From positions 124,001-188,000 of the forward strand of contig PYSS01000024.1 of NCBI GenBank assembly GCA_003049465.1: 64,000 nt of DNA, read 5' to 3'. The notes below the pieces were generated by a model. It had not been told where the DNA came from. It did not search any database and saw nothing but the letters and a program-made list of their open reading frames with translations. The position numbers were made by a program, and so were the translations under genes. Shown here one piece after another: positions 24,606-35,700 of this stretch (position 1 is its first letter; each line of letters starts with the position of its first letter). This DNA comes from Magnaporthiopsis rhizophila (taxonomy: Eukaryota; Ascomycota; Sordariomycetes; Magnaporthales; Magnaporthaceae).

Positions 24606-24620
24606 CAATTTTCCCCTTCC
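24606..24620 (-). other. Polypurine tract of outer retrotransposon
   Basis: On the minus strand the sequence AGGAAGGGGAAAATTG directly abuts the 3' LTR. This is the position and composition of the plus-strand primer of LTR retroelements, and it confirms the minus orientation. Confidence 0.65.
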
Positions 24621-25121
24621 TAAAGCGCATCCCAAGCCTCACACTTATAGGTCCCTGGGCTTTTTGGGGTAACGTTAATAGAAAGCCCGAACCTCCTTTT
24701 TTGCGGCTTTTCCCTCAAAACTTTCCCACGGTTCCTAGGTATTATTTTTATTATCGAACCCTTGCTATTTAACCTTGTATTTTACAGTTCCTCCTTCGTT
24801 TTTGGAGTTTCTGACTTCCTTTATATCCCACTTATTTTTTAAGGGAAAAGTGTCCCGCATAATTTGGTTAAAATCAGGCCAAGCCTGGATACCAGCACGG
24901 TAAGGCTCGATAAATAAGGTATGAAAAATGGGGTGAATTTTTTATAATAATAGAAATGCAAATCGGATAATTAAAAGTAATACGATTTGGAGGATTTTAA
25001 AAGGACCAAGGAGCTTTGTATCGAGTTTTTTTGCAGGGCGTTATATTTTGATATTTCGGGTGTTAAGCATAACGAATTGCCCTTTAGTAAAAATAAAAAA
25101 AGCTTGTTATTTTTTGTTTGT

Positions 25122-25343
25122 CTAATATTTTATTCGGTTTCGGGCTTTATCCAAATATAGGTATATTTTGTTATAAACCCTGTATATCCAGTGGGTATAT
25201 AATTTGTTTGCCGGATAGAGCTTTGTATGCCCCAAGCGGGGTAGGTTGTAAACTGCTGGATTAAACCCGTAATTAGCAAAAAAGGGGGAAATGCCCGTGC
25301 TGGAAAAAAAAGTATTATTATAGGCGAATTTTGTTATAAGCAA
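25122..25343 (-). pseudogene. Integrase fragment, Ty3/gypsy type (outer element)
   Basis: An open stretch with the conserved end of the gypsy integrase core: FAYNNTFFSSTGISPFFANY, followed by the G-F-N-P context. It is surrounded by stop codons from RIP and lies downstream of the reverse transcriptase fragment at 26839-27132 on the same strand, as expected for pol. Confidence 0.8.
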
Positions 25344-26838
25344 AAGATTTATCCAATTAAATATTTTATAATTAACAAAAAATTGAAAGTAAGCTTTTAG
25401 GTTTTGGTTAAATTATTTAGTTTGTTTATTAGTTTGGGGGTGGAAAGCGGTATTTATTTTGGGTTTTATATTTATCAGATTAAGGAAATTTTGTTATAGG
25501 TGAGCCGTAAATCTGAAATTTTTATCAAAAATAATATTTAATGGTATACCGTAAAATTGCTAATATTTTTTGGCAAAAATACGGATAAAATCGTTTATTT
25601 TTTTTTCCCCCTTTTTAAGGGGCACAAAATGAGTTATTTTGGTAAAAAGGTTTATTATTATCCAAATAAAATTATATTTGTGACTAATAAAAAGGTTAGT
25701 AATAAAATTTATGGTTATGGTTTGCTATAACCGATAATATAATTTTATGGGTTGCAGCAATCCAAATGGTGCATATTTCGGTGCTTTATTGCATTAATAT
25801 TTAAGGTAATTTTTTATATAATTTTTAATATTATCCTTTATATTTGGTTATTAAAAGTGCCTGGTGATTAATTCGAGGGTTTTGTTTATTTTTATATGCC
25901 CGGTAATTTTGGTATTATATTCGGATTTGAGGATTTTTTTTTTAAATTTTAATTAAGCTGGTACCCAAAATTTATTTTTTTGGTACAGGAGCTTATTAAT
26001 AATGTTTTTCCCTTTTTAAGGGTTTGTTAAATACTTTTAATATTTGGTGTTTGTTTAACCGATTTGCTTAATTTTGTCCGTAAAGGCCGGTTTTTATTTA
26101 AGGATTGGAATACTGCAAAATTGTGCGGATAAAAAAAGGGGCAATTGTGAGAAATTATTTCCTGCAATAAAATATTTTTTTTGCAGAATTATTGCGATCG
26201 GCTGGTTTTTATTCCCTTTTTTTTAAAATTTGTGTTGTTTAAATTTTAAAAAGATATCAGTTTTTTTATTTTGTTTTTTTGGTCGGTAATTAATTAAAAA
26301 CTAATAATTTAAAAGTTATTAGGCTTATTTGGCTTATTATTGGTTAAGGATTTTGGTTATTATGAAATATACCAGGTTTTGGTGATTGGTGAAAATTTTA
26401 ATGCAGTATTTAGCATTTTTTAAATAATGCTGCTATTTTGCAAAACAGTTAACGATTGTTAAAAGCTTTTTATTATAAATTTTGTAATTGATCTCGGCTG
26501 GAATTATTTTTCGGGAGTGAAAAGCTATAGGGTATAGCCTGCTATTTTCCGGATTTTGTTAAAAAATTACCGTATTAATAGCAAAATTAGATAAGTTTGT
26601 TTTAATTATTATTAGAAGCTCCGGGTCGAAATATTGCAGTATAAATAGGCTGGTAAAAGCAAATTTAAGCATATCGAAAATAATTTGCATTTTTGGCATC
26701 CAAAATTATTAAAATTTCGGAAAGGCATTAACCATAATTAGGGGTTTTATAATTTTAAAAAACCTTTTAATAAACCTCCGGTAAAAATTAGCAAAACTTA
26801 TAAAAAATTAACAGTTTTTTTAATTATATTGGTTTTTT

Positions 26839-27132
26839 TTAGCATAGCACAGCATTAATTTTATTTTGTAACATGCTAATTTTTTTGGGTTTAATAATAT
26901 GGTTAAGGAATTTGATTTTTTGGATTTTCCAGTAATATTTGCAAAATGCTACAGTAAAATAATATTTAGAAAGGTATTTAAGCATATTTTTAACCAATTT
27001 ATTGTATTTTTTTTTAATTTTTATATAAATAAAAATATTATTTAGGTAAATCAAAATGCCCGTATTGATCAGGTTTATAAAAATATGGTTTATAAAATTT
27101 TGGAAGGTAGCAGGGGCATTAATCAGGCCCAT
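26839..27132 (-). pseudogene. Reverse transcriptase fragment, Ty3/gypsy type (outer element)
   Basis: Contains GLINAPATFQNFINHIF and the catalytic motif region as YLNNIFIY. In active enzymes the motif is YLDD; both Asp positions are Asn here, the change expected from G:C to A:T mutation of GAT/GAC codons. Inactive remnant. Confidence 0.88.
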
Positions 27133-28114
27133 AGGTATAATAATAAACTTGAAAAACCCGTATTTGTATCGGAACGCCGTAAGTTATTTATATCTTTGCT
27201 TTATTTTGATCAGGTTAAAGCTTATTTTAAGGTCGATTTTTGTTATTTATCGGGTTTTGCTAAAACGGTTCTGAAATTTTGTTATAAGGGAAATAAAATA
27301 TTAGATGGGTATTATTTTCGAATTAAGGTTTTGGTAATTAATAATGGGTTTTAACAAATTTTTGGGATCCTTTTTTTTTACAAAAAGGAGGGGTAATTTT
27401 ACCGCCCCTTTTTTTTGCTATATTTGATTTATTTTAAGGTTTTTATTCAGCCAGGGCTTAAAAACCTTATATTTTTATACATTTAAAAAATATAGGGGCC
27501 CCCAAATAAATTTGGCCCTTTTTTTAAATATAATTTCATAATTTTATAATTGGTAATCTGAAAATTATATAGCGGTTTTTTTCGATATTATAGGGAGGAA
27601 TTTTTTAAATTTATCAAATATTTTAGCTAATTTTTTAAGCAAATCGGAATTATTAAGTTTTTTAACAAGGGAAATGGTAACCGGTATAGTTATAAAAAGG
27701 TCCGCGGGGTTTTTGGGGTTTTGCGGTTTTCTGGAGCGGGGCTTTTAACATTTTTTGCAAATTTTAGTATCGAAGCAAAAATTTTCCGGTTATTTTTTTA
27801 AAATATTAATAAAATAATATTGAGCTATTTATTAAACGGGTAATAAAATATTATAATTTGGGTTAAAATCGGATATATCGAAACTAATAGCTAATTGGTA
27901 ATTTTAATATTTAAAAATAATATTAGGGAGGTATTACTAAGCCGGGTTTTCTTTTGCTTTTTTATAATTAGTTATAATTTTAAATATTTTGCAATTAGCT
28001 ATATATTGCTGGAATTTGGCTATTATTTGGATTAATACCAGATATTCCTAATAATTTCCGGTATTAAGCAGAATACGGACGGGGATTTTTAGCTATTTTT
28101 TAATCCGGAGCATT

Positions 28115-28599
28115 TGTTACAAACGGTTCTCTGCTCCTAGGGTAGGGTACGCTAGGAAAGGCGCTAAGCAGTAAGGTTTTTATAAGGTCGCTTGTGCTGG
28201 GAACTGGGGTAATAACAAAGGTCTCGATTGCTTGCCCAAAGGGATGCTTTGGAGCTAATTTAAATTAACTGATACCGAAGCCTTAGTCAAAAGTTTTTTA
28301 ATACAGTAGGATAGTTTCCTTTTATACCCGTAAAAATCCTGCGTATAATTTTTAATCCGTCCCTGAACCACAGATTAACTGATTTATAATCCGTTATAAG
28401 ATCACAGATTATCGTTTTAATTTATAATTTGTTATAAGATTATAAATTATGCTTTGTTTAGCTAACCATTTTGTTATGTAACTCCCTTTTTACCCTGGCC
28501 TTAGTTTTGTGGCTTTTGGCCATTCCGATTGCAGGGTAAAAGCAAATTGCTAAAAGTTAGCCCTAGCCCTTTTATTTTTTGCCAGTTATGGTTATAATA
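28115..28599 (-). repeat. 3' LTR of inner retrotransposon
   Basis: 485 bases, TGTTACAAAC at the + left end. The right end is mutated from GTTGTAACA to GTTATAATA. It aligns end to end with the LTR at 34892-35376 with mostly transition differences. Confidence 0.88.
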
Positions 28600-29407
28600 T
28601 CAGGTTTCTTTTTTTAGGCCAAATTCTTTTGGCTATACCTGTAATCCGTTTTTTTGTTAGTGATAAGTATTTTTTTTCCTTATTAATTTTTGTTCCTTTT
28701 TTTTTGACAAAATGTTTGGTTGGGTGCAAAAATAAAAATCGGTCGTTTTGTTAACCTTTTGCCGCAAGAATTTGCTTTTCGCAATATTTGCTTCCGCTTT
28801 TTTTATGCCTTTTTGCTTATACTGCTATAAGGTCCTTAAATAGAAAAAGTATTTTGCTTTCCTATAAAATTTTTCTTGTTGCGTGGAATGCTTTTGTATT
28901 AATCGTTTAAATTGCGATATTTTTGGTTTTAGCCCCGAAAAATTTTGCCGAATAATTTTGCAATATAAAAAAATTAATAATAAAATAAAAGTTTTGGAAA
29001 AAAAGCTTTTTCGATTGCGCAAATAACGAAAAATATGGGCGCAAAAAAAAATGCGCGTAATTTGCTATAGAATTAACGCTATAGAGAAATTGGAACGGGT
29101 TAAGCGGGAAAAGGCCGTTAAAATGGCTGTATAGGCCCTTAATGCACCCCTAATTTTACCGGCTCCCGAATTTTTTTTATTGTTTTCGAGCTGGGCCAAG
29201 TTTGGGATTAATCCAAATTTTGATTTGTTAGTTTTATTTTAATCAGATAAATTATTTTGGTACGGGTATTCCTAATTATAATCCAAATTTTGGCATTAGT
29301 GTTAACTTTTTACCAAAGGCTTTTTGTTGGTACTTTTTAAAAGTTTTTGGCGCACTTTTTAGGTTTATTTTTTTTTTTTAAATGCTTTTTTTAATTTTAT
29401 ACCCTGT

Positions 29408-29752
29408 TTATTTAACCAAATAATACTTGGTTCTGTTGATAATATTTTTGTTCAAAATTTTTTCGATTTTATACTTCTGTTTTGGGTCGATTTTTATTAA
29501 TTTGTTATTTTTAAATCCTGGTGGTGCTGGTTTAAACAAATTAATATAAAAAACCGGGTGGTTATATATGATTGGTAATAATTGAAATTTGTAATTAATG
29601 TTAGAAATTTTTCTTAAAATTTTAAACAGTCCCAATTTTTTATGGTTTAGCTTATTATTTGGTTGTTTTGTTTTGATATTGCATCGAAAAAGATAAATAT
29701 TATCCTTTTTTTTAAAGGTTGGTTTTTTGATTTTTTTTTTATTGGCCTGCAT
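29408..29752 (-). pseudogene. Integrase C-terminus with chromodomain-like end (inner element)
   Basis: A 114-residue open stretch. It has the basic post-integrase segment (KKKDNIYLFRCNIKTKQP...KLNHKKLGLFKILRKI), the HPVFYINLFKPAPPG motif, and a terminal Y-K-I-E-K-I-L ... Y-Y-L-V-K segment resembling the chromodomain of fungal Ty3/gypsy integrases (chromoviruses). Chromodomains direct insertion toward heterochromatin in known families. Confidence 0.82.
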
Positions 29753-31469
29753 AAATATGCACTATTGCAATTTTTTTAGCTTTATTTGAAAGTTTTTGTA
29801 CAGTTTGGTAAATTTTTTTACCTATATTTCTGTTACTGGGGTATATGGTTCTGCCCTGGGCTTTTTATATACCGTAGGTATAAATTTATAATTTGTATAA
29901 AACGGTATAATTCCCGTACTTTTATGCACTAAACTGTTATATACAAATTAAACCATAAAAAATAATTATACCCAATTATTTTATTTGTAATTAACGAAAT
30001 AATATAAATATTATTTTATGGTTTGGTTTGTTTGTTTCGTTTGCTTATCCATTTGCGGATAATAGGCCGTAAAAAAGGCATGTTTTGCGCCTAAACTGGT
30101 TATAAGCTATTTTTAAAATTTGCTATTAAACAGTTTATTTCGGTCCGTAATTATACATTTTGGTGTTCCGTATTTTGCAATTACGTTTTGGATAAAAATA
30201 TAAACCAGTTTTGTAATTTTTGCATTTTTTTTGAACGGTAAATATATGGCATATTTGGTAAATTGGTCAATTATTACCATAATACTATTATATTAAACAT
30301 TTGTAAAAAAAAATTTTAATTTGGATAGCCCTGTAACAAAATTTATTATAATTTTTTGCTAAATTTTGCTAGGCGCTGGTAAAAGCTGGAGTAATTTATA
30401 AGGCTTATATTTGTTTGTTTTGTTTTTTGCGCAGCTTTTATAATTTTTAATTGCTTTTTGTACCTTGGCGCGGGTTTTTGTAAACCTGTAATACTGATAA
30501 AATTTTTTCCAAATTTTAATAATTCCCTGGTATTTATTAGCTATTTGGTTATAAATTTGCTGGATTTTTTTTGGGGTTCAGTTTTTTTGTCGAATTATTT
30601 TAGCTAATGCTTGCTGTGCCGGAATTAGGGATTCGTTTGGTTTTTTGGCCAAAATTGCGCGTATTTTTGGTGGTATATTTACCTAATGGTTTGGTCAGCA
30701 GCTTAAAGCATCCGTTTGGCCGTTTTTTGATTTTTTCCTAATTTTAATTCGGAGATTATAATTTTGAAAAAACTGGTTTTATCGGATTTATTTTTTATTT
30801 AGTGTTTGGCTGGTGGTAAATTGTGATAGGTTTTTATAATTGGTGTATACCATAATTTAATAATTAGTTTTGCACAAATATACCTTTTATTTTTTTAAGG
30901 CTTTAATAATAACAAGGAGCTTTTTATTATGGATTTGATAATTTAGCTTAGGTTTATTTAGTTTTTGCGAAAAAAATGCGCAAAAGTGCAGTTTTTTTTG
31001 ATCGTTTCGCTGCCCCAGTTATTTTCCGATAGCAAAATCCGATATATTAATTTTAATTTTAAAAAGTTTTTCTGGGTTTGGTATTATTAATACCGGTATT
31101 TGGATAATAGCTTTTTTTAATAAATTAAAAGCTGTTTGTTTTTGTGTTTTTTAATGGAATTGGGTGTTATTTTTGGTAAAATCCGTAAATAGTATGGCTT
31201 TTTTGTTAAAATTTCGGATAAATTTTCGGTAAAAGTTTAAAAATCCCAGAAAATTTTGCATTTTTTTAATTGTGATAGGTATAGGCTAGTTTTTTATTGC
31301 CTGTACCTTTTTGGGTTTCATCCAAATTTCCCTTTATTTGATAATAAACCCGAAAAAAATTACTTTTAAAAAATGCCATATATATTTGTCCGGGTTAACC
31401 AAAAATTTTGTATTTTGCAATTTTTGTAGCATTTTATGCACGTGCTATTTGTATTTTTTCAATATATTT

Positions 31470-31610
31470 GAAAAAATCAGAATATTATCCAGGTATGCAA
31501 GGGCAAAAATGTTAAGGTATTTTTATAGTACGTGGTTAATTATTTACTGGAATATGGCTGGTGTATTGGTAAGCCCGAAAATTATTATTAATAATTCGAA
31601 AATTCCAAGT
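31470..31610 (-). pseudogene. Reverse transcriptase core fragment (inner element)
   Basis: Minus-strand translation gives FGLTNTPAIFQ, then stops at two TAA codons, then AYLDNILIFS. This is the gypsy reverse transcriptase core with the second catalytic Asp changed to Asn and with stops introduced. It lies downstream of the fragment at 31928-32116. Confidence 0.8.
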
Positions 31611-31927
31611 TTGGTTCGAAAAGCGGTTTTTTATTTATCCCTTTTTTTGATTTTTAGCAGGCTATAAGCTTTGTATAAATTTAGGGTTGTAAATCACCGG
31701 CTTTTCCCGAGCCTATTTTTAAATTTGTTAATTAGGGGTAAAGGATACCGATCTTTTATTATTTTTTAATTTAACGAACGGTAATCGATATATATCCGTT
31801 CTTTTCCGTTTTTTTTGGGAATAAACAAAATTTTATATCCCATAGGGGAGTTGGAAGGTTTGGTAAGTCCCTTTTTGATTTTTTCCTTTAATTATTTTTG
31901 TAACAGTTTTTTTTGCCGAGGGTTTAA

Positions 31928-32116
31928 TTAATATAATTTTTGGTATTTAAGTTGTGCTTTTGATTTAAGCTTGATTTTATGGTTAAACGGTCCGTGTTCC
32001 GGTAATACCGTTTCCAAATTTTTCTGGAATAATTTCCAATATTTGTGGTATTTTTTAGGAATATTTTTAAGTTTATTTTTGGTAATTTTCTGCTTGTTGG
32101 GTTTATTTGCGTCCAT
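31928..32116 (-). pseudogene. Reverse transcriptase N-terminal fragment (inner element)
   Basis: Contains IPKKYHKYWKLFQ and VLPEHGPFNHKIKLK, matching the 'LPEH(R/G)PWDHEI' segment at the start of Ty3/gypsy reverse transcriptases. Broken by stops on either side. Confidence 0.8.
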
Positions 32117-34399
32117 ATTTGCTAGTATTTCGGTTAGTGTAGTTTGTTAAGGCTGATTGCCATATTTTGCTGCTATTGCGGTTATCCTTTTTGGCGTCCG
32201 ATTTTTATTATCCGGGGCCTGTGGCTGTTGGGCTTTTTTGCTGGTTAATGGTAATTTCTTTTATTAGATTTGTTCGGTAATCCAATTTATTAGGGGGTTG
32301 TATTTTTTAAATTATAAAATATCTAAAATTAGTTTTTTTTTTTCTATATTTATAATATTTAGGGTTATTTTGCAGGTTTTTTCTAAAAGTTAAAATTTGA
32401 AATAATCAGTTTTAATATCGATTTTTCCTTTATTAAATATAATTGGCTCCTATTTTATTATTATAAAATTATATGGTTTTTTTTTTAATATGTTAAAATG
32501 CTGTATTTTTTTACCGTTTTTGGTAAAAAATAGTTTTTTTGGGCTTTGCAATCGATTATGATTTTTATTTTTTGCTTTTTTTAGTATATTATTATTTTGA
32601 TATGCTTATACTGGTCGGTGATTATTGCTGTTAGGGATTTTGTTAGTTGCTGTTTTATTTGTGCCCTATTTTTGGGTAAATATCTTAATTTTTTGCCTAA
32701 GGTGCCTATTTCCGGCCCCCAGCTATTCCTGCGGATCGGGCAAACCCATTTGTTCAGGTTTTTGCTTTTTTTTTTATATATATTTTGTATTTTAGTTTTC
32801 TGTATATCTGATATATAAGGATTCCTGTTAAGCATATTATAAAATAGGCTAATAATAGCATAAAGATTATTGCAAGACTTTTATAGCCCATTTTTGTTAT
32901 TTATTATTTCGGAAGCTAATATTTCTGTTATAAATACCGCACTGGTTTTTCTTTTTTTTTTGTGGAAAAAAGTTATGCTTTAATTTTTTGGCCATATGCT
33001 ACCTATAATTATTATATAAACATTTAGCCCAAAAAAGTTTATTATAATAATCTGTATCGGGGTCCATATTTTTGTGGTTTAGCATATATGGTTATACTAA
33101 TCGTTAATTTAGGTTCGGAATATTTTCGAATAGTGCCCCGTAATAAATAATTAACTGGTTATTTTTTAACTAATCCAAAAATTTCTTTTTATTATTTTGC
33201 GCCGGTTTTTTGTATATTAAACTGCTAATAGGTTTGGGTTAATCCCAAAATTACCGGTTTATTTCCAAAAATTTAAATAAAATATATACTTTTTATATTT
33301 TTTTTTTGGTTATAAAAAATTATTTCCCTATATCGATCAGTTGCTAACCGAATTTTTACTGGAATTTTTTAAAATTAACCATATATTGTTTTTTGCTGGG
33401 TTTTTTATTATTAGGGTCCGTTTTTGTGGTTTTCCAGTATTTTATTAGGCCCAGTTTTTTTTTTTAGGCTTATAACCAATATATTTGGCCTAAAAATAAT
33501 TCCATTTTTGCATTTATATTTAAATTTCTTTCGGAATCGTTAATCGAAATATTTGATACGTTTTTATATCGGGCTAGCTTTTTAAATTTTTTGTTTTGTC
33601 CGATAAGTTTTCCTGCTATTAGTATATTATTATTATCGTACTGGGCCTTTTCGAATTTTTTTAACCTTTGGGCTATTTTATTATTATTCCGGGATTGGCC
33701 CATTTATTGCATTATAACGAACCGTTATTTGGGGTAATATTTTGTGGCATTTTTATCGGAATAATAAATTATATAATTTTTATTAAAATAATAAATCCAG
33801 CTGAATAATATTTTGGGGCACAGGTTTTTTTTTGCTATTTATTTGGTTATTTTGGAAAAATTTGGGGTTATGGGCTAATAGCTTTTTGGTGTGCTTTTTT
33901 GGCGAAAGATGGCTATTTATCGGTTTTTTTGCGGATAATTCCTTTTTATATGTCCCTTTTTTTTATATTTAAAATATTTCCCATCCTTAAAATTTTTAAA
34001 TTTAATATGCTTTTGTTTTTTATACTGGTGTATAATTTTTGTGCTAAAATTTATAAATCCAAAATGTATACCGTAAACCGTAAATTATTATTATTTTGCC
34101 TTTTTTTGGTTAGTTTTGTTATTTTGCGCTATTAGTTTGGTTTGCTAAGCTTTTTTTTTAAGGCAACATTTGTATAGTTTATTGCTAATATAAATGGCCA
34201 TAATAATATAATCGATAAAATTTTCAGGTTATTCCTGTTTGGATAATTTGTTTTTTATATTATTCCTTAACCTTTAATAAAATTGGGTTATTTTGGTATT
34301 TTTCGTTTAATCGAGTTTGTTAACCAATCGTTGGAATTTGGAAATATAGGTTAATACAGGGCCTTTTTGCCGGAGCTAAAGCAGCTTTTTTTCGGCCAC

Positions 34400-34792
34400 C
34401 CGTTTTTTATCGACCTGTTCGAAAACCTTGGCAATTTTTTCACCGAACTTCTCAAAATCGGCAAATATTAATTTGGTTTTTTCCTTGGATTTGTTGTGCC
34501 CTTTTAGGTAATTAAACCAAATGGGCTCGAACTAATCCTTAATTTTATTATTTAGGTGTATAGCCGCATAAGCAATTTTTTATTTTTCTCGCTGAAAATG
34601 GTCTTGATAAAACAGAAAGTACCTTTTATATTCGATCAGGAACGTTTTAATTTTGCTTTTTTTTCCATTATACTTATCAGATAAAAAAAATTTATAAAAT
34701 TTGACGGTAATATAAAATTTGCCCTGAGCTTTTTTAAATTTTTCGATTTTTGCAATAAATGTTTGCATGGCCGCCGAAGGGTTATTATACAT
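34400..34792 (-). pseudogene. gag remnant (inner element)
   Basis: The open part at 34580-34792 encodes a capsid-like segment (FLSDKYNGKKSKIKTFLIEY, then RYFLFYQDHF), the usual start of the gypsy gag domain. After a stop the frame continues with sequence homologous to the gag remnant at 61934-62143. Non-functional. Confidence 0.75.
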
Positions 34793-34891
34793 TTTGCCAG
34801 CAATAGTAACGCCTTCGGGTTTTTTGCCTGTAATTGATATAATTATTACTGCTCGTTATTTTCGGTAAATACTGAACAGGATCAGTTAAAA

Positions 34892-35376
34892 TGTTACAAA
34901 CGGTTTTTTGCTTTTAGGGTAAAATATGCTAAAAAAAGCGCTGAGCAATAAGGTTTCCATAAGGTTATTTATACTGGGAACTGGGATAATAATAAAAATT
35001 TTAATTATTTGCCTAAAGGGATGCTTTGGAGCTAATTTAAATTAATTAATGCCAAAATTTTAATTAAAAGCTTTTTAACACAGTAGGATAACCTTTTTTT
35101 ATACCCATAAAAGTCCTGTATATAATTTTTGATCCGTTCCTGAACCACAAATTAACTGATTTGTGATCCGTTATAAGATCACAAATTATTGTTTTGATTT
35201 GTGATCTGTTATAAAATCACAAATTATGCTTTGCTTAGCTAACCGTTTTGTTACGTAACTCCCCTTTTACTCTAGCCTTAATCTTGTGGCCTTTGGCTAT
35301 TCCGATTGCGGGGTAAAGGCGAATTGCTGGGGGTTAGCCCCAGCCCTTCTGTCCTTTGCCAGCTGTGGTTGTAACA
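34892..35376 (-). repeat. 5' LTR of inner retrotransposon
   Basis: 485 bases, TGTTACAAAC...GTTGTAACA with both ends intact. It is followed on + by GCATT, the target duplication matching 28110-28114. Confidence 0.88.
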
Positions 35377-35643
35377 GCATTATGTTCAGTATAGGCTTTA
35401 TTATATTATTATCGGATTTTGAGGCCCTGAACCCCTAATAATTTGAGTTAGTTATAACTTTTTTAAAAAACCTGTTATAAAAGGGTTGGTTAACCTGGAT
35501 TATTAGGCCTATAATTTTAACCTTTTTGTTAAAAGCCCTTTTCTTATCCTTGGGAGGGTTAAAATCCCCTGGTCCCTTTTTTTTAATGCTTATATTTTTG
35601 GCTGGCACTAAAGGAAGTTTTTAACCGATAATATCCTTTTTAG

Positions 35644-35700
35644 CATAGCATTTTAAAGTATGGTGCACATCCCTGCTACATTTCCAATATTTGGTGCTTT
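35644..35700 (-). pseudogene. Zinc-knuckle remnant (gag of outer element)
   Basis: Minus-strand translation YWKCSRDVHHTLKCYAKK has the C-x2-C-x4-H-x4-C spacing of a retroelement zinc knuckle, with the first Cys replaced by Tyr (a G:C to A:T change). It lies outside the inner element, so it belongs to the outer one. Confidence 0.65.

Larger units (their letters stand above)
28115..35376 (-). mobile_element. Inner Ty3/gypsy LTR retrotransposon (chromodomain type), nested in the outer element
   Basis: 485-base direct repeats at 28115-28599 and 34892-35376 bound 7262 bases, flanked by the 5-base target duplication GCATT (28110-28114 and 35377-35381). On the minus strand the order is gag (near 34.8-34.4 kb), reverse transcriptase (32.1-31.4 kb) and integrase C-terminus with chromodomain-like tail (29.75-29.4 kb). 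All frames are broken by RIP-like stops. The inserted element is necessarily younger than its host at this site. Confidence 0.9.
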
